Positions 1-14,632 are shown, counted from the first letter of the stretch. The stretch is DNA of 64,000 nt from Tillus elongatus (GCA_964006375.1 OZ023267.1:87363406-87427405); one strand, 5' to 3'. Program-made: numbers and translations. The notes: generated by a model from the sequence alone, not told the origin.

Positions 1-17
1 AAGAATCTGACAAGAAG

Positions 18-732
18 ATGGACAATTTACTATTAAATATTCAAATAATCAGTCAAAACGTTGACATAGTAGAACGCAGACTCATTGGAAATGTTGATGA
101 CAGATGTATACAATTAAAGCAAGATATGTCCAACGTAGAAGGAAAAATGGAATTGCGTTTTCAAGAGGAAGAAGTGGCAAATAGAATCATCACCAAAAAG
201 ATTTATCAGGAGATAGGAAACAGCACAGATGGACTAAACAACGTACAACACAACGTATTTGAAATAAACAAGGGACTAAGCCAAAAGATTATAAACGTAG
301 AACAAGAATTAAAAAAAAAAAGAAGTACAGCTAAAAAATTTACACGAAGGACCTGGTATGAACATCAGATATAATGCCCTACCAACGGTAGAACTGGGGA
401 TATCTTTCGATGGGGATGTACGACGGGTACATCCCAAAGTTTTCGTAAAGATGATCGATAATTGTGTGAGAAGTATATTAAGCTTCGAAGACGTAAAAGA
501 AATCCTAAGAAAAAATATGACAGCGACTGCAGCAATATGGTTTGCAGCACGAGAAGGAGTAATAAATGATATCCAAACATTCAAAGAGGAATTCTTAAAC
601 CAATTTTGGGGACAGACCCAACAGTCAGTTTATCGAGAACGATTATATTATGGTAAGTATCATAGCGAGAGACCTCAGACAAGATGGCAAATTGTAGATG
701 AACAGAGATGGAAGAAAACTTTGAGATATTAA
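18..732 (+). pseudogene. gag: gypsy-like retrotransposon gag fragment
   Basis: Two overlapping open stretches (18-374 and 358-732) in different frames appear to be one broken gag. The first is a charged, coiled-coil-like N-terminal part. The second carries a gag-type capsid pattern: an alanine/tryptophan-containing helix near ATAAIWFAAREG, then FKEEFLNQFWG. The frame changes close to an A11 run at 311-321, a likely site for the indel. Gag forms the particle of Ty3/gypsy elements. No zinc knuckle is visible downstream, and the sequence passes directly into an integrase tail, so the middle of the element is deleted. The Ty3/gypsy assignment rests on the gag pattern and on that tail. The true start probably lies before the window. 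Confidence 0.55.
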
Positions 733-806
733 AAACGCGAGTCAATAGAACCAGAAAGAAATGGGTACTACGGGAACAGAAAAAAGTCAAAACGAGAACT
801 TAATTT

Positions 807-1020
807 CATAAAGGTGATTTAGTAGGGGTGAAAACTATGCAAGTGGCGAACAGGTGGAAAGACAAATGTGACAAGTCACGACTGAGACTAAAAGGGCCTT
901 ACAGGGACAGAAAGTTACCTGCTAGGACACCTGTATAACGATAACATTCGTGGAATTTTCAACATCAGTCAAATATTTAAATATGTATCTAGTTCTGAAG
1001 AACATATTAAGAAGAATATT
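807..1020 (+). pseudogene. pol: gypsy-like integrase C-terminal tail
   Basis: From 807 the frame reads HKGDLVGVKTMQVANRWKDK and then RLRLKGPYRD. This matches the usual C-terminal pattern of Ty3/gypsy integrases, a 'GDLV-V' strand followed by 'K--GPY'. After about 938 the pattern continues in another frame (NIRGIFNISQIFKYVS) as far as 1020. It lies 75 bp after the gag fragment, so protease, reverse transcriptase, RNase H and most of the integrase are missing. I read gag plus this tail as one internally deleted, frameshifted gypsy-like copy on the plus strand. No LTR was identified on either side. Confidence 0.5.
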
Positions 1021-4090
<3,070 letters not shown>

Positions 4091-4145
4091 GCAAAAAATG
4101 GGACTGAAGAACGAACGAATTATATGATTCAACAATAAAAATGCA

Positions 4146-4721
4146 ATGGAAATTCAAAGGTTAGATGAATTGTTAATGTTCCTGCGCACAAGTTTCCAAA
4201 AGACAGAGGCATGCAGAAGGGCAGGAAATTGCACACAGCAAAATGAAGAAACTGGAAATACTTTCAAACAAAGCTCTCAGTATCAAAATTCAAAAATATC
4301 ATGCAGATATTGTAAGTCAACTCACCATCCAATATTAGGCTGTGGAAAATTCAACGCTTTGCAGCAAAATGATAAGCTGCAATTTATAAACAGAAATGAG
4401 CTCTGTCTTAATTGCCTAAAGCACGGCTCAAAAGACAGATGTCTTTTACAAAATAAATGTAAGATTTGCCAACTAAGGCATAACACACTACTACATAGAA
4501 GTAACACTGATAGAAGAGATAACCGTTTCTCAAGAGAAACCACTGAAATCAAAAATAACGTAAGTGTACAAAACATTTTATCAGTAGTAGCCACGGCAAT
4601 GATAAACGTAAAAACTGCTACAGGACAGTGTGAATACTTAAGAGCATTTATAGACACAGGCTCTCAAGATGCATTTATAACAGATCAAGCTGCAAAAATA
4701 TTGGAAGTACCTTATAGGTGA
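4146..4721 (+). pseudogene. gag: BEL/Pao gag zinc knuckles and start of protease
   Basis: The 191-residue frame has a basic linker, then cysteine/histidine clusters typical of Pao elements: CRYCKSTHHPILGC at about residues 53-66, a CLNCLKHG cluster around residues 95-102, and CKICQLRHNTLLH at residues 110-122. These bind nucleic acid in the nucleocapsid. The last 40 residues enter the Pao aspartic protease (peptidase A17 type) with the catalytic AFIDTGSQDAFIT. A TGA interrupts the frame at 4,721 and homologous sequence continues past it, so this is a nonsense mutation and not the natural end. The N-terminal gag domain is not recognisable upstream. Confidence 0.8.
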
Positions 4722-5211
4722 GTTGAGACAAAGATAGCTGGTCTAGGAGGAGGAGAGAAGTAATCAAATTACATGGTGAATACACAGTTTGCTGCTCGAT
4801 TGACAAGTAACTTTAATATGAATACTGAAGCAATAGTTATCCAAAAAATTACTCAGCAATGCCAAGCAAACCTTTCGAGGTAGATTTATGTTAGCTGACC
4901 CAACCTTTAATAAGACAGGGCCAATCCATATTTTGTTTGGAACCAAAGAATGCAGGCAGATATTACTACCAGGGTTAAGAAAAACAAGTGACGTGTTAAC
5001 GGGTCAGAATACAGAGCTAAGATACATAATTTCTGGCACATTTACAAATTCCAAAATCAAGGAAGATGAGAAAGAGAGAGGACCCAGTAGATGTTATATC
5101 CAGAGGCACAGACCCAGAGAATTTAAAAAATTTATCACTATGGTGGCAAGTGCCAATATGTTGCAAGCTCCAGAGTACCCCATTAGAAAGGGAAGTCACA
5201 AGAAGTATTAG
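4722..5211 (+). pseudogene. pol: BEL/Pao protease, C-terminal part
   Basis: This continues the protease after the stop at 4,721, first in the same frame (VETKIAGLGGGEK, then another stop) and later from 4,888 in another frame. There, LADPTFNKTGPIHILFGT and TELRYIISGTF match the second half of Pao-type proteases, where the element-wide pattern is 'LADP-F----PI--L-G' and 'T-LGWI-SG'. The reverse transcriptase should follow but is missing. At least two stops and one frameshift are present. Confidence 0.65.
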
Positions 5212-5300
5212 AAGAAAGAAATAAGTCAAATTTGAAGCTTTGTCTTAGCACACAGGTATATAAAACGGATCTGACTCAAAGATTTTCATCAATCTAAAAA

Positions 5301-5757
5301 ATGATTCGGGTGGTAGCATATAGCAAGAGATTTATTTATAACGCAAGAGAAGAAAGTAAAATAAGTGGATATGTCAGTAGAAAAGAACTGAGTGAATTAA
5401 AGCAAAATATAGTAAGAATAGATCAAGAGCGTAAACTCAGAGAAATAAATGCACTTCAGAGAAAGAAACCAATAGACAAGAAAAGCAAAATAGCAAATTT
5501 TCATCCACTTATAGACCAGGAGGGAATAATGATAGTAGGAAGATTGAAGAAGCATAGGTACAAATGAAAATTCAGTATGAGTATAGTACACGCAGGTTAA
5601 ATGATGTTAATAAAAGATGACAATAACAGTGCAGAGAAATGGCCACTGGGTAGCACAGTAAAAACATACCCAGACAAGCAAGGAATGCCATGGGTAGCAG
5701 AGATTAGAAAATTGAAGGGTATGACCATGTAAAGTCCAATACATAATCTAATCCTAT
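5301..5757 (+). pseudogene. pol: BEL/Pao integrase pieces (N- and C-terminal)
   Basis: Residues from 5,301 to 5,567 match the region before the zinc-binding head of Pao integrases: an L/I-rich helix, then IANFHPLIDQEG and IMIVGRLKK, corresponding to the family's 'L-P-ID--G-IRVGGRL'. The zinc head and DDE core are absent. From 5,614 the frame reads EKWPLGSTVKTYPDKQG and VAEIRKLKG, the conserved end of Pao integrases. A run similar to 'PIHNLILLPNN' follows at about 5,739. The joint between the two pieces is an internal deletion. Confidence 0.7.
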
Positions 5758-5854
5758 TACCCAATAATCACAAGACAATAACAACAGAGCAACATGAAGA
5801 ACAGGCAGAGCCGCAGAAATATGAAAAGAAGTCACCCAAGCAAAAATGGAAGAT

Positions 5855-7147
5855 AGTTATAACAGCAATATTGTTCATGATGGCTATGGGAAGAACAGCA
5901 GCCACAACGTTTTATTACATTGAATATCCACAGCCATGATTTTACGTTGAAGATAGTGCACATCAAAAATTCAGAGGGAACGTTTGGAATTGAAACAAGA
6001 TTCGAAAAGAAAAAACTCGCGAACGACACAGTCAGCGAGGTCGATTGTTGTTGAGTTGAAAGAGTTTTGCAAACAAAGCAAAGACGTTTCTTCAGGCGCT
6101 ATTGATTACGCCTTATTAATGACACAAATTAAAGTAAAACAGGTTGAACTATCATGTATAAAAGCAGGGTTAGATACTGCCCTTAGGAAGAGGGAGAAAA
6201 GAGGAATCCTTGGACGACTCCTGACACAATATTTGACCTGACCTGACCTGACCTGACCTGACCTGACCTGACATCAATATTTGGGGTGATTCAAGACGTA
6301 TACATGGAAATAGATCAATTAGATAGAAATCAACAGGAACTAATTGCAGCATCTCATCATCAAACTAGGCTGATGCTTCATTCGTTATCAAGATTCAATG
6401 ATGCAGAGAAAAGAATATACCACACATTAAAACAGTTCGAGTCCAAACTGTACCAAGGCATAGAAGCCATCAACAACATGATGCCTTGGTACAAAGCAGT
6501 AGACAAGAATTATTTAAATATACACATACTGAGTGTATATCAGATAGCTGACCGATATCCAAATGAACTCACTCAGCATTACAGAAGCTTGCTAAACATA
6601 CATGCAAACCAAGCCAACATTTACGACTTTCTTTCACCAGCGCACATTGATGAAATAATAAGCGACGCACCAAGAAAACTGCCACAGCATCTAGAGATCA
6701 TGTCATATCCGACACCACGTTCAGAAATCAGTCACAGCGAAAAATATATTCATCTGTACAGTTACTTCACGATGATAGAAGTAACCCGATTTATGTTAAT
6801 AAAGGTCATTCCGATTCCATGTAAAGTCGAGAACGAAACATATTGGTCAATGGAAGTACCTAACTAAATTCCAGGAGTGGATCACAACACGCAACGATAC
6901 TTTCAAATGGCCGACAATGAATCAAAACACAGCACTCCCTTATTCGAGAACCCATATATGTGTCCACCAGCCATGACAAGAAACATAGAAAGCAGCCCCA
7001 GCCAAATTATGGATGAAATATACCAGCGTGAAGACAAAACCACATGTTCCATGAATCATCAGCCAGTCAAGTCAACAATCTGGAAGCAACTTTGCACAAG
7101 AAAGTCATGGATATTTATAAACCCAAGAGAATATAGAATTGCAATTA
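5855..7147 (+). pseudogene. env: env-like (baculovirus F-type) membrane protein of the BEL/Pao copy
   Basis: An env-like fusion glycoprotein relic. Around 6,187-6,206 lies a furin-type site, RKREKRG, followed by the start of a fusion-peptide-like segment. After the (CCTGA)n insertion comes a helical heptad region (IDQLDRNQQELIAASHHQ) and, further on, a cysteine-containing ectodomain (spaced Cys near 6,825, 6,963 and 7,045). The architecture matches F-type env genes of insect retroelements. Open stretches at 5,984-6,241, 6,286-6,867 and 6,877-7,209 lie in differing frames or are separated by stops, so it is not expressible as one protein. No convincing signal peptide remains; a hydrophobic stretch (IVITAILFMMAMG) lies near 5,855. 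Confidence 0.65.
6234..6272 (+). repeat. (TGACC/CCTGA)n array, TCAGG-type telomere-like motif
   Basis: Seven perfect TGACC units plus TGAC. On the minus strand this reads (TCAGG)n, the telomere repeat of Tribolium and many other beetles. It lies inside the env-like gene right after the furin site. Similar 15-17-bp sequences flank it (CTGACACAATATTTG at 6,221 and CTGACATCAATATTTGG at 6,268), so it could come from break repair with telomere-repeat addition, or from slippage on a CCTGA already present in the gene. Confidence 0.9.
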
Positions 7148-7560
7148 TGTGTGTGGCGGTGGTTCCGACCGCAGTGTTTCCGTCAACACTACTCTATGTT
7201 TCTGCATAAATAATCTTGACAGTTAAACGTTGCGTTACGTTATGCGAGAGCCAGCTGTCAAGAACTACGGCATATAAGAGACACCAGGCGATCTCTCTCG
7301 CTCTCTCCTCGCTACCAACCACACAGTGAACACACGTCCTCTACGCTCGGTCAGTTATCTGTTATGGACTCATGTACTGTTGTAATTGTTATAGTTAAAT
7401 GTATCATATAGTTTATTCAGTTAGTGAAATAATAAAGTATATTAAATGTTTACGTATGGATTTAGACGCAGCTGATGACCAACCGACTGGCAGCTAGTAA
7501 GAGGGAAGTCATTCTTCTGCCTCGGCGGTATGTTCAGGAACAATATCTTACCAAAAAGAC
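7148..7560 (+). mobile_element. LTR-like 3' end of the BEL/Pao copy
   Basis: The stretch begins TGTGTGGCGG directly after the env-like gene. It contains a TATA-like box (GGCATATAAGAGAC) near 7,270, a CT-rich start region (CTCTCTCGCTCTCTCC) and an AATAAAG polyadenylation signal near 7,430. This is the usual order of an insect LTR. No second copy lies in the window, so the ends are guesses. Confidence 0.45.
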
Positions 7561-8199
7561 CTTCCTAAGATTACATATATTATCATATTATTTAGAATAA
7601 AAAGCAGTTAATTTAAATTGATATCCGATATCGTAGTTGACCTAGGTAGTATATTAATTATGTGTGTCAACGTTCTGAAAGGACACTAGTGGCAATGTAT
7701 GATAACTACAAGCTGGCAGTTTTCAATTATTACACAAGTATATTCATATGTATTAGAGTGCAAATTTTTCTGGAGCTATTAAACTTTTGTTTATCTTAAT
7801 GTTTTAGAAACCTAAGCAATACTGCAATGACTGTATTTCATATGCGCAATGATTGACCTATATCAAACCCGTATATATCGTATAGTTGTAAAATTCAACA
7901 AGTTTTTTTCATTAAAATAGGTTTTGTGGTAAACATGTCTCCTACTAATTAATATACAGTGTGTTTACCATATACAATGCAGCTTTACCCCATTCACATC
8001 TCCTTATTCCTTAAACACCAGCCGCTTTATTGTTATATTTTTGAAGTGGTAAGTTAAATCTTTACACAAATATGCGAAAATATATTAGGGGTTGGATTTA
8101 AAAATATATTTTTTATTTATTACAAAAATAAAAATAAAACTTTTTTTATATACACCATTGAATTCTACGTAAAAACTGCTTGAGAAATGTTTTCATAGA
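7561..8199. other. AT-rich stretch, nothing recognised
   Basis: No open frame of note and no motif recognised. Confidence 0.3.
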
Positions 8200-8219
8200 A
8201 ATAAAAAATATTCAATAAG

Positions 8220-8710
8220 AAAAAGTTATACCTAGCCAGTTTCCAAAAATGCACAGTTTCTAAAAAGACCGCGTATCGCCGAAACGTATCGATATGCGGT
8301 TTTCACCGTTAACTTTGTCATGAAAATTGAGGCTCAGAGACTTACATCAATTTTCGCCTATCTCGTTGAGAAATGGGAGTTTTCCTTTAAAAGTGAGTAA
8401 TTTGGCCCACCTGTACATATTTGTTGGCAAGCCCAATCAGACCTACTTCTTTGTTACTGTTCTTTCTAAACTAATAAATCACTTTGATGACCTTGTAAGC
8501 ACATTTAATTGATAAAATGCATACCGCGTACCAAACTTTAACTTATAGCTCAATGGAAAGTTAAGTTTTGCATATTTAATTTTTAGTGAATTTTTATTTT
8601 TTTAAATCACTAATAGAGAGGTGAAACTTTTCAAAAAATTTTTCAAATGAGCGCGAACTAGAACCCATATCCGGGGTCAGTTTCAATTTTTATGTGTATA
8701 CACACATTCT
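8220..8710. repeat. dispersed repeat, also present near 45.1-45.2 kb
   Basis: The end of this block (GAGCGCGAACTAGAACCC... to TATACAC, 8,649-8,703) matches 45,158-45,215 with scattered differences, in the same orientation. I could not define the full unit. Confidence 0.5.
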
Positions 8711-10610
8711 TTATAACCTTATATTTTTGTTGCACTGACAAGTAAAACTAACATATTACTTTTACCAATTTTAATGCTCAATTATTTTAAAAAAATGGAT
8801 ATATTAAGTCATTATTTGTTTGTTGAACATCATAGTTGGAATGGTCTTACTCTGTTATCGATATGATCATGGTCTAACTTCAGTCGTGGGATTTCTCTGT
8901 TATCCTGCGGAGAGTATGTTAATACATTCGTAATATTAAATTAACAGTTGGAGGCGTAGTTGCTTTAGGACCACCTGTGAATAACACATTGACTTTTTAA
9001 GTCGCGCATACTATTAACCAACTTTTATAAATCGGTTAAAGGTTATAGATTAACAGGGTTTCATTGGTATTTATAGGAATAAAAGCGGAACAATGTTTTG
9101 TACCCACCTCTGGTTGAGCTTAGTCCAGCTTGATGAGAAACATTTAGCTCTTGACTATAGCGGGCATCTGATTTATATCCATTTTAGCATGTTGTTTATG
9201 TTTATGTTTATGGCTGTCGGTGAAAACAAACCTCATCATTCCCTAACGCCGCTACACCGAGTCCATTGTCGACATTAGTGCATTCTCGGCTTTTGACGTT
9301 CGATGTTCGTGCCGTTCGTGTGGTAATTCATGTTACGTATTCGATGCAGAAGATACATTCATGCGCATTGTGAAGCTTCTAATTTCCACCGCTTTTTGTG
9401 TCACGATGTGGACGGAAACAGTTTTTGCAAAACTTTTTGTTTAAGCCGCAAAAAACGGTTGTAAAAGATGGATAAGATAGTGGTAGCATTCTGCTGCCTT
9501 ATCCGGCCTTGGATAAGGCCTTTTCTTCTGTGTGTTCTGTTGAAGGAGAGGGTTGTAAAATTCTATTGGCAGTATAGGAATAGGATACCTCCTCGCATTT
9601 TGTGAAAAACTTTTAATGGGAAGTTAGAAACTTTATTTATTGGAATAGTTTTGCCACATATCTTTTTTGGAAAAAATGGATTAAAAATTCGAATTCAAAG
9701 AACTACTACGAGGCCAAAAAACAACCTTAGGTAACTATGTAGTTGAGAATTAATTGCACTGGACAGATAATGATCTTTTATACTGTTTTTATAGTGTTGT
9801 TTATATTTATATTAGGACTGCTTGTTTTTTGCCTACCATATCCGCTTTACTCTGCACCTTATATTTTTCTAAGCCTTTAGAGACCTTATATCCTATTACA
9901 GCTGGTACAATATAGTGTTGGATGCTTGGTTGTCAAATATTCCTTATACTTACTGGAAACTACTGTTTGACTTACAATTTCAATTATTGGCAACTCTTTT
10001 GGTAACCACCCTCAATCGTATTACATGGTGACGATTATAGATCAGGTTATACAAAAAATTGGAGTTCTATTGTTGGTCTTGAGATACAGGGTAAACCAAT
10101 TAGATATTGGGAAGACTGGTAATGCAACTCTTTAATTTTAATTTGAACTGTTAACGGGGAAGAGACTATAAACCTCGTTTGAGTGCAAATTATTAAGTGC
10201 ATTCATTAATCATTTTAAAACCATTTTCTTTATTTTGTGAACAAAATTAAGGCATGTAATTTTAGATTTTATCGCATCAAGAAATCATATGAAGCTCTTC
10301 AAGCTCCAGAAAATTACCTTTGGCATTTACTATATTCAGTGATTGTAAGGTTATTATCAGTTGCTACTTTTCATTTCTTATTTCGCTTGTTAAAACAAAG
10401 GTATAAATTACGAGCTGTAAGTTGAGTTTGCATTATTTTAATAAACCACTGTAATTTATATTGTGATTGGGATGCATCCTTTTTAACCATTAATGAGTTA
10501 TATTTTGTTGCTGAAGTAGTATTATTTGATAATTTATAGTTTATTTGTGGTAAAATAATTTGATGTTAAAGCTATATATATGTATCCAACCGATAACTCA
10601 AAAAATAAAA
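8711..10610. other. long stretch without a recognisable gene
   Basis: Short open frames (for example at 9,093 and 10,237 on the plus strand) show no family motifs. One small hairpin, CCTTATCC-ggcctt-GGATAAGG, lies at about 9,500-9,521. Otherwise I see nothing to annotate. Confidence 0.3.
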
Positions 10611-10619
10611 ATAACTAAC

Positions 10620-10990
10620 CGATTTCGATGAAACTCGGAACGTGCCATTCTATTATTAATGGCTTGGAAGAGTTCGTTATCCAGGAAAATTGGACAAGGT
10701 TTTCCGGGAAAATTTTGAGTTTTCTTTCAACATAATTTTTTCTCTGAAAATTACAAAGCTATTTCAATGAAATTTGGTGGATATGTTGCCCTGAGCAAGA
10801 CCTTACAAAATACAACTTTCTAAGTTTATAAAAATTGAGTTATTCAAATTTTGAGTTTTCTTTCAAAAAAAAATTTTCTCCAAATATTACAAAGTTCTTT
10901 TTATCTAATTTGGTGGACATGTTGCCTTGGGAAGGACCTTACTACGTACCAAAATGCAAGTTTTTAAGTTTATAGAAAATTGAGCTATTC
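10620..10990. repeat. internally repeated noncoding element
   Basis: A unit containing 'TTTGAGTTTTCTTTCAA', a lysine-codon-like A/T run and 'TTTGGTGGAYATGTTGCC' occurs twice (near 10,708-10,790 and 10,855-10,930). A related block starting 'CCAGGAAAATYGGACAAG' occurs near 44,333. It looks like a dispersed repeat family; no ORF. Confidence 0.5.
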
Positions 10991-11275
10991 ACATGTGAAA
11001 CATTTAATAAAAATTCACTACCATAACGCACTTGCTGCGTCCCAAACTTTTTGATTCTACAGGAAGCCAGAGAAGGGCTGAAGACCGAATATGTTGATAT
11101 AAGAAACCAAATTTATTTAGTTTTACGCACCGAGACACCGAGAACTTTTAAAACATTAAAAGTATCTTTAGGAACAAGAAAAGAAAATATATTATACTGA
11201 AGAGAATACATCCGTGGTTTCGTAGCTTGCAAAACTACGAGATTAAAATTTCCAGGTGTTAGTAGCTTTTAAAAA

Positions 11276-11640
11276 AGCTTCGGTTGTTCAATGGTAAGAG
11301 CGTGTGCCCCTGAATCGAAGGGTACTGGGTTCGATACCAGTGTTCTCCTTCAGTTTTTTTCAGTACATACTGTAACATTAACATCCGCCGAGGTTCTGGC
11401 ATTGTATTTGAGTATGTTGAAAGTCTGCACGTTTCGTCCTTCTGTGGGGGCGTAAAGCCGTCGGTTACGTGTCCATGCAATGCTGAGCACGGTAAAGATC
11501 CATATCGTCCTTACAGAAAGGCAGGGGTTAGACAAAATGTCCAGGATAGTGAGGTTAAGCTGCTTCCTGGCGTCGGTGATTGGCCATAGTCGCCGAAATA
11601 CTGATTTTAAAGAAACAAAAACACACACACCACACATGAG
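11276..11640 (+). mobile_element. tRNA-derived SINE
   Basis: The head (about 11,283-11,350) has a pol III promoter. An A-box-like TTGTTCAATGG lies near 11,284 and a B-box GGGTTCGATACC near 11,329, about 45 bp apart as in tRNAs. The anticodon arm and acceptor stem do not fold into a working tRNA. About 290 bp of unrelated body follows, including a GC-richer run (GGGGGCGTAAAGCCGTCGG) unlike its neighbourhood. The head, body and absence of ORFs fit a SINE. No poly-A tail or target duplication was identified, so the 3' end is approximate. Confidence 0.6.
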
Positions 11641-11849
11641 CTTTTGATTATGACTAATAAAAAGAAAAATAAAACAAAGCATATATGCATAGATATTTGT
11701 TTATATTCTTTGATTGATTAAATGATTACGTGTGCTGTATGTGCTGCTTCTCTTCTGTTATATTTGGCGTCACTTTGTGAATTAACTCTTGGGGAAATCG
11801 AAGAAGCCATTAATCCAGGCAGGCTTGTTAGTTATCGCTGCAAAGATAA

Positions 11850-12083
11850 GTGACACAAATACAAGTTCACCCAAACTACACAAAATCCTTTATGAATATA
11901 AATGAGTTAAGGTCCAGGACACTTAAAGAATTAATTACTTGCAATAAATCTACAATAGATGACAATATTAGTCTTGAACGTGCAGTAGTAGGTAAATTGT
12001 TTTCAGCCCGTTATACTGATAGCCTTCTAAACTACCTCGGAAAAGCAAGGAGTGCTTGTAAATTTAATTTGGTTATTTACTGA
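11850..12083 (+). CDS. hypothetical 77-residue ORF
   Basis: A short open frame with no recognised motif. The upstream sequence (from about 11,770) stays protein-like, so this may be the decayed end of a longer gene. I can neither name it nor exclude chance. Confidence 0.15.
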   Translation: MTQIQVHPNYTKSFMNINELRSRTLKELITCNKSTIDDNISLERAVVGKLFSARYTDSLLNYLGKARSACKFNLVIY

Positions 12084-12371
12084 GTATAAAATAGCAGCCA
12101 GGAATTGCTTACGTGTATATTCATAAAATTTCCATGTTTAATTTAAACACTTCCTTTCCAAACCGAGTTTTTCAATTTAAATAATTATATATTTCATTAG
12201 CTACTTGTCTTCAGGCCTGCTGTGATATTTTGGTACTTGTTTTAAATGTATTTGTTGAATCTGTTTGCTGAGCGGAAAATTATAACGCTGAAGGTATTGA
12301 AAATCATTATTCTTGTGTTTATTCGGTTAATTTTTGTTAAGGTTCATAGTTGTATTTTGAAGGAAGCGGAT

Positions 12372-13152
<781 letters not shown>

Positions 13153-13314
13153 TAGCAAAACCGGTTGCTCAAGCCTCTTGGGTAAATTAGATCGTCCCTT
13201 ACAAATTCTAATCCGCCATCTAAATGTTATGGAGTACATAACATTTAGATGACGGATTAGAACGGGAAGGGACGATCTAATTTACCCAAGAGGCTTGAGC
13301 AACCGGTTTTGCTA
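13153..13314. repeat. 162-bp near-perfect palindrome
   Basis: The arm starting TAGCAAAACCGGTTGCTC at 13,153 is matched by its reverse complement ending GCAACCGGTTTTGCTA at 13,314. The centre is a 5-nt loop (GAGTA) at 13,232-13,236. Each arm is about 78 nt, with mismatches confined to about 13,201-13,208 and its partner. It resembles a foldback or MITE-like element, or one made by palindromic duplication. Confidence 0.9.
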
Positions 13315-13324
13315 CTTTACAATT

Positions 13325-13379
13325 TCTAATCCATCATCTAAATGTTATAGAGTACATAACATTTAGATGACGGATTAGA
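13325..13379. repeat. second copy of the palindrome core (55 bp)
   Basis: This repeats the core found at 13,207-13,261 (TCTAATCC...GGATTAGA with the central GAGTA) with few differences, 118 bp downstream. It is itself a hairpin of about 25-nt arms. Confidence 0.85.
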
Positions 13380-13410
13380 TTGAGACTTCCGATGTTTGAG
13401 CGGAAAAAAA

Positions 13411-14592
13411 ATTCGAAATTTTTGTCAACAGTATTCCACCCCCACACATTCAACCCCTAATTTAAATTCAGCACAGATTACCAGATGTTTGATGAAATTT
13501 AAAGTTTTCTAATAAATAAATCCTAAAACGTTGTATTACTCGAAGTTTAACGAAAAAAAAATGCCAATTTTTACTAAATCAGCCCCCATTCACCCCCTAC
13601 CCCCTAAAGCGATTTTACCAAAAAACAATCCAAACCGTTCGTTTGTCGTTATACCAAATTTGAAGACGATATATAAATTCGTTCTAAACTTATCGTGTCT
13701 ACAAACAGACAAACATACAGACCGATAGACCGACACACAAAAGAAAAATTTCGTTCGCAATTCATGTCTTATATATGTTTTGATACTTTTTACGACATTT
13801 AAGCGAAAAAAGTTCTTTTAAATTTTTGTCGCCGTTGCGGTACTTCCACACGTGACGATGTGGAAGTAATTGTGCTGCAAATTGAATCATAACTTCCACA
13901 TAGCTGTGATAATCTACTCTCTGCAGAAAGCCATTCTCATCTAATTAGGTTAGGGTCCATGACTTGACAACAAAGAAAATATTCGTATTCCTGTACCGAG
14001 AATCATTATATTACTCGAGTTTGAACGAAAAAATGTCAATTTTTACTAAATCACCCCTCATTTATCCAGTACCCCCGCATAAACAATTCGAAGTGTTCAT
14101 TTGTCGGGTTCTAACTGGATACCAAATTTGAAGATGATATCTCAATTCGTTCAGAGTTATTGCGCCTATTAACAGACAGACGTACAGGCCAACACACTTG
14201 ACCGACGGACAGGCCGACAGACAAAACATTTTCGTTCCAGAATCAAGTTTTCTAATTGTTTTGAGACCTTTTACGCCGTTTTAGCAAAAAAATTCGAAAT
14301 TTCTGTCACCCATATTCCACCCCCCAACATTCAACCCTTAACTTCATTTCAGCTCGAATACCAGATGTTTGATGAAATTGATAGTTCTGTAACAAACAAA
14401 TTGTACCTTGTTCTAGTTTTAGCAAAAATAATTTCAATTTTCACCAAACCAGCCCCCATTCTTCCCCTACCCGCTGAGGCGATTTTACCTAAAAACCATC
14501 CAAACCGTTCGTTTGTCGGGTTCTAATTGTATACCAGATTTGAAGACGCTATCTTAATTGGTCCTAAAGTTATTGTGGCTACAAACAGACAG
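13411..14592. repeat. three diverged copies of a ~400-bp repeat
   Basis: A block with 'ATTCCACCCCC...ACATTCAACCC' and 'CCAGATGTTTGATGAAATT' is seen at 13,411 and 14,294. A block with 'GTTCRTTTGTCG', 'AAATTTGAAGAYGATAT' and 'ACAGACAGACRTACAGRCC' is seen at 13,637, 14,094 and 14,507. All lie in the same orientation. No coding potential; probably tandem or nested copies of a noncoding element or the UTR of a retroposon. Confidence 0.7.
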
Positions 14593-14632
14593 TAGGTAAT
14601 AATAGTGATTCTACAACACCCTCCTCCTCCTC

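Larger units (their letters stand above)
4146..7560 (+). mobile_element. BEL/Pao-like LTR retrotransposon remnant with env-like gene
   Basis: In order on the plus strand: gag zinc knuckles, an aspartic protease of the Pao type, an integrase N-terminal part, the integrase C-terminal tail, an env-like fusion protein and an LTR-like 3' end. Reverse transcriptase and RNase H are absent; the deletion lies between about 5,211 and 5,301. Nearly every domain boundary carries a stop or frameshift, so the copy is dead. BEL/Pao elements with an F-type env are known in insects (the roo group), which fits the order seen here. The 5' LTR was not found. Confidence 0.8.

Noticed and set aside
11276..11350. 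Functional tRNA gene
   Set aside because: The B-box is good, but the anticodon loop lacks U33 and the acceptor stem does not pair; a SINE head fits better.
13411..14592. CRISPR-like array because of regularly spaced repeats
   Set aside because: Copies are long and diverged and the DNA is eukaryotic; no short direct repeats with unique spacers.
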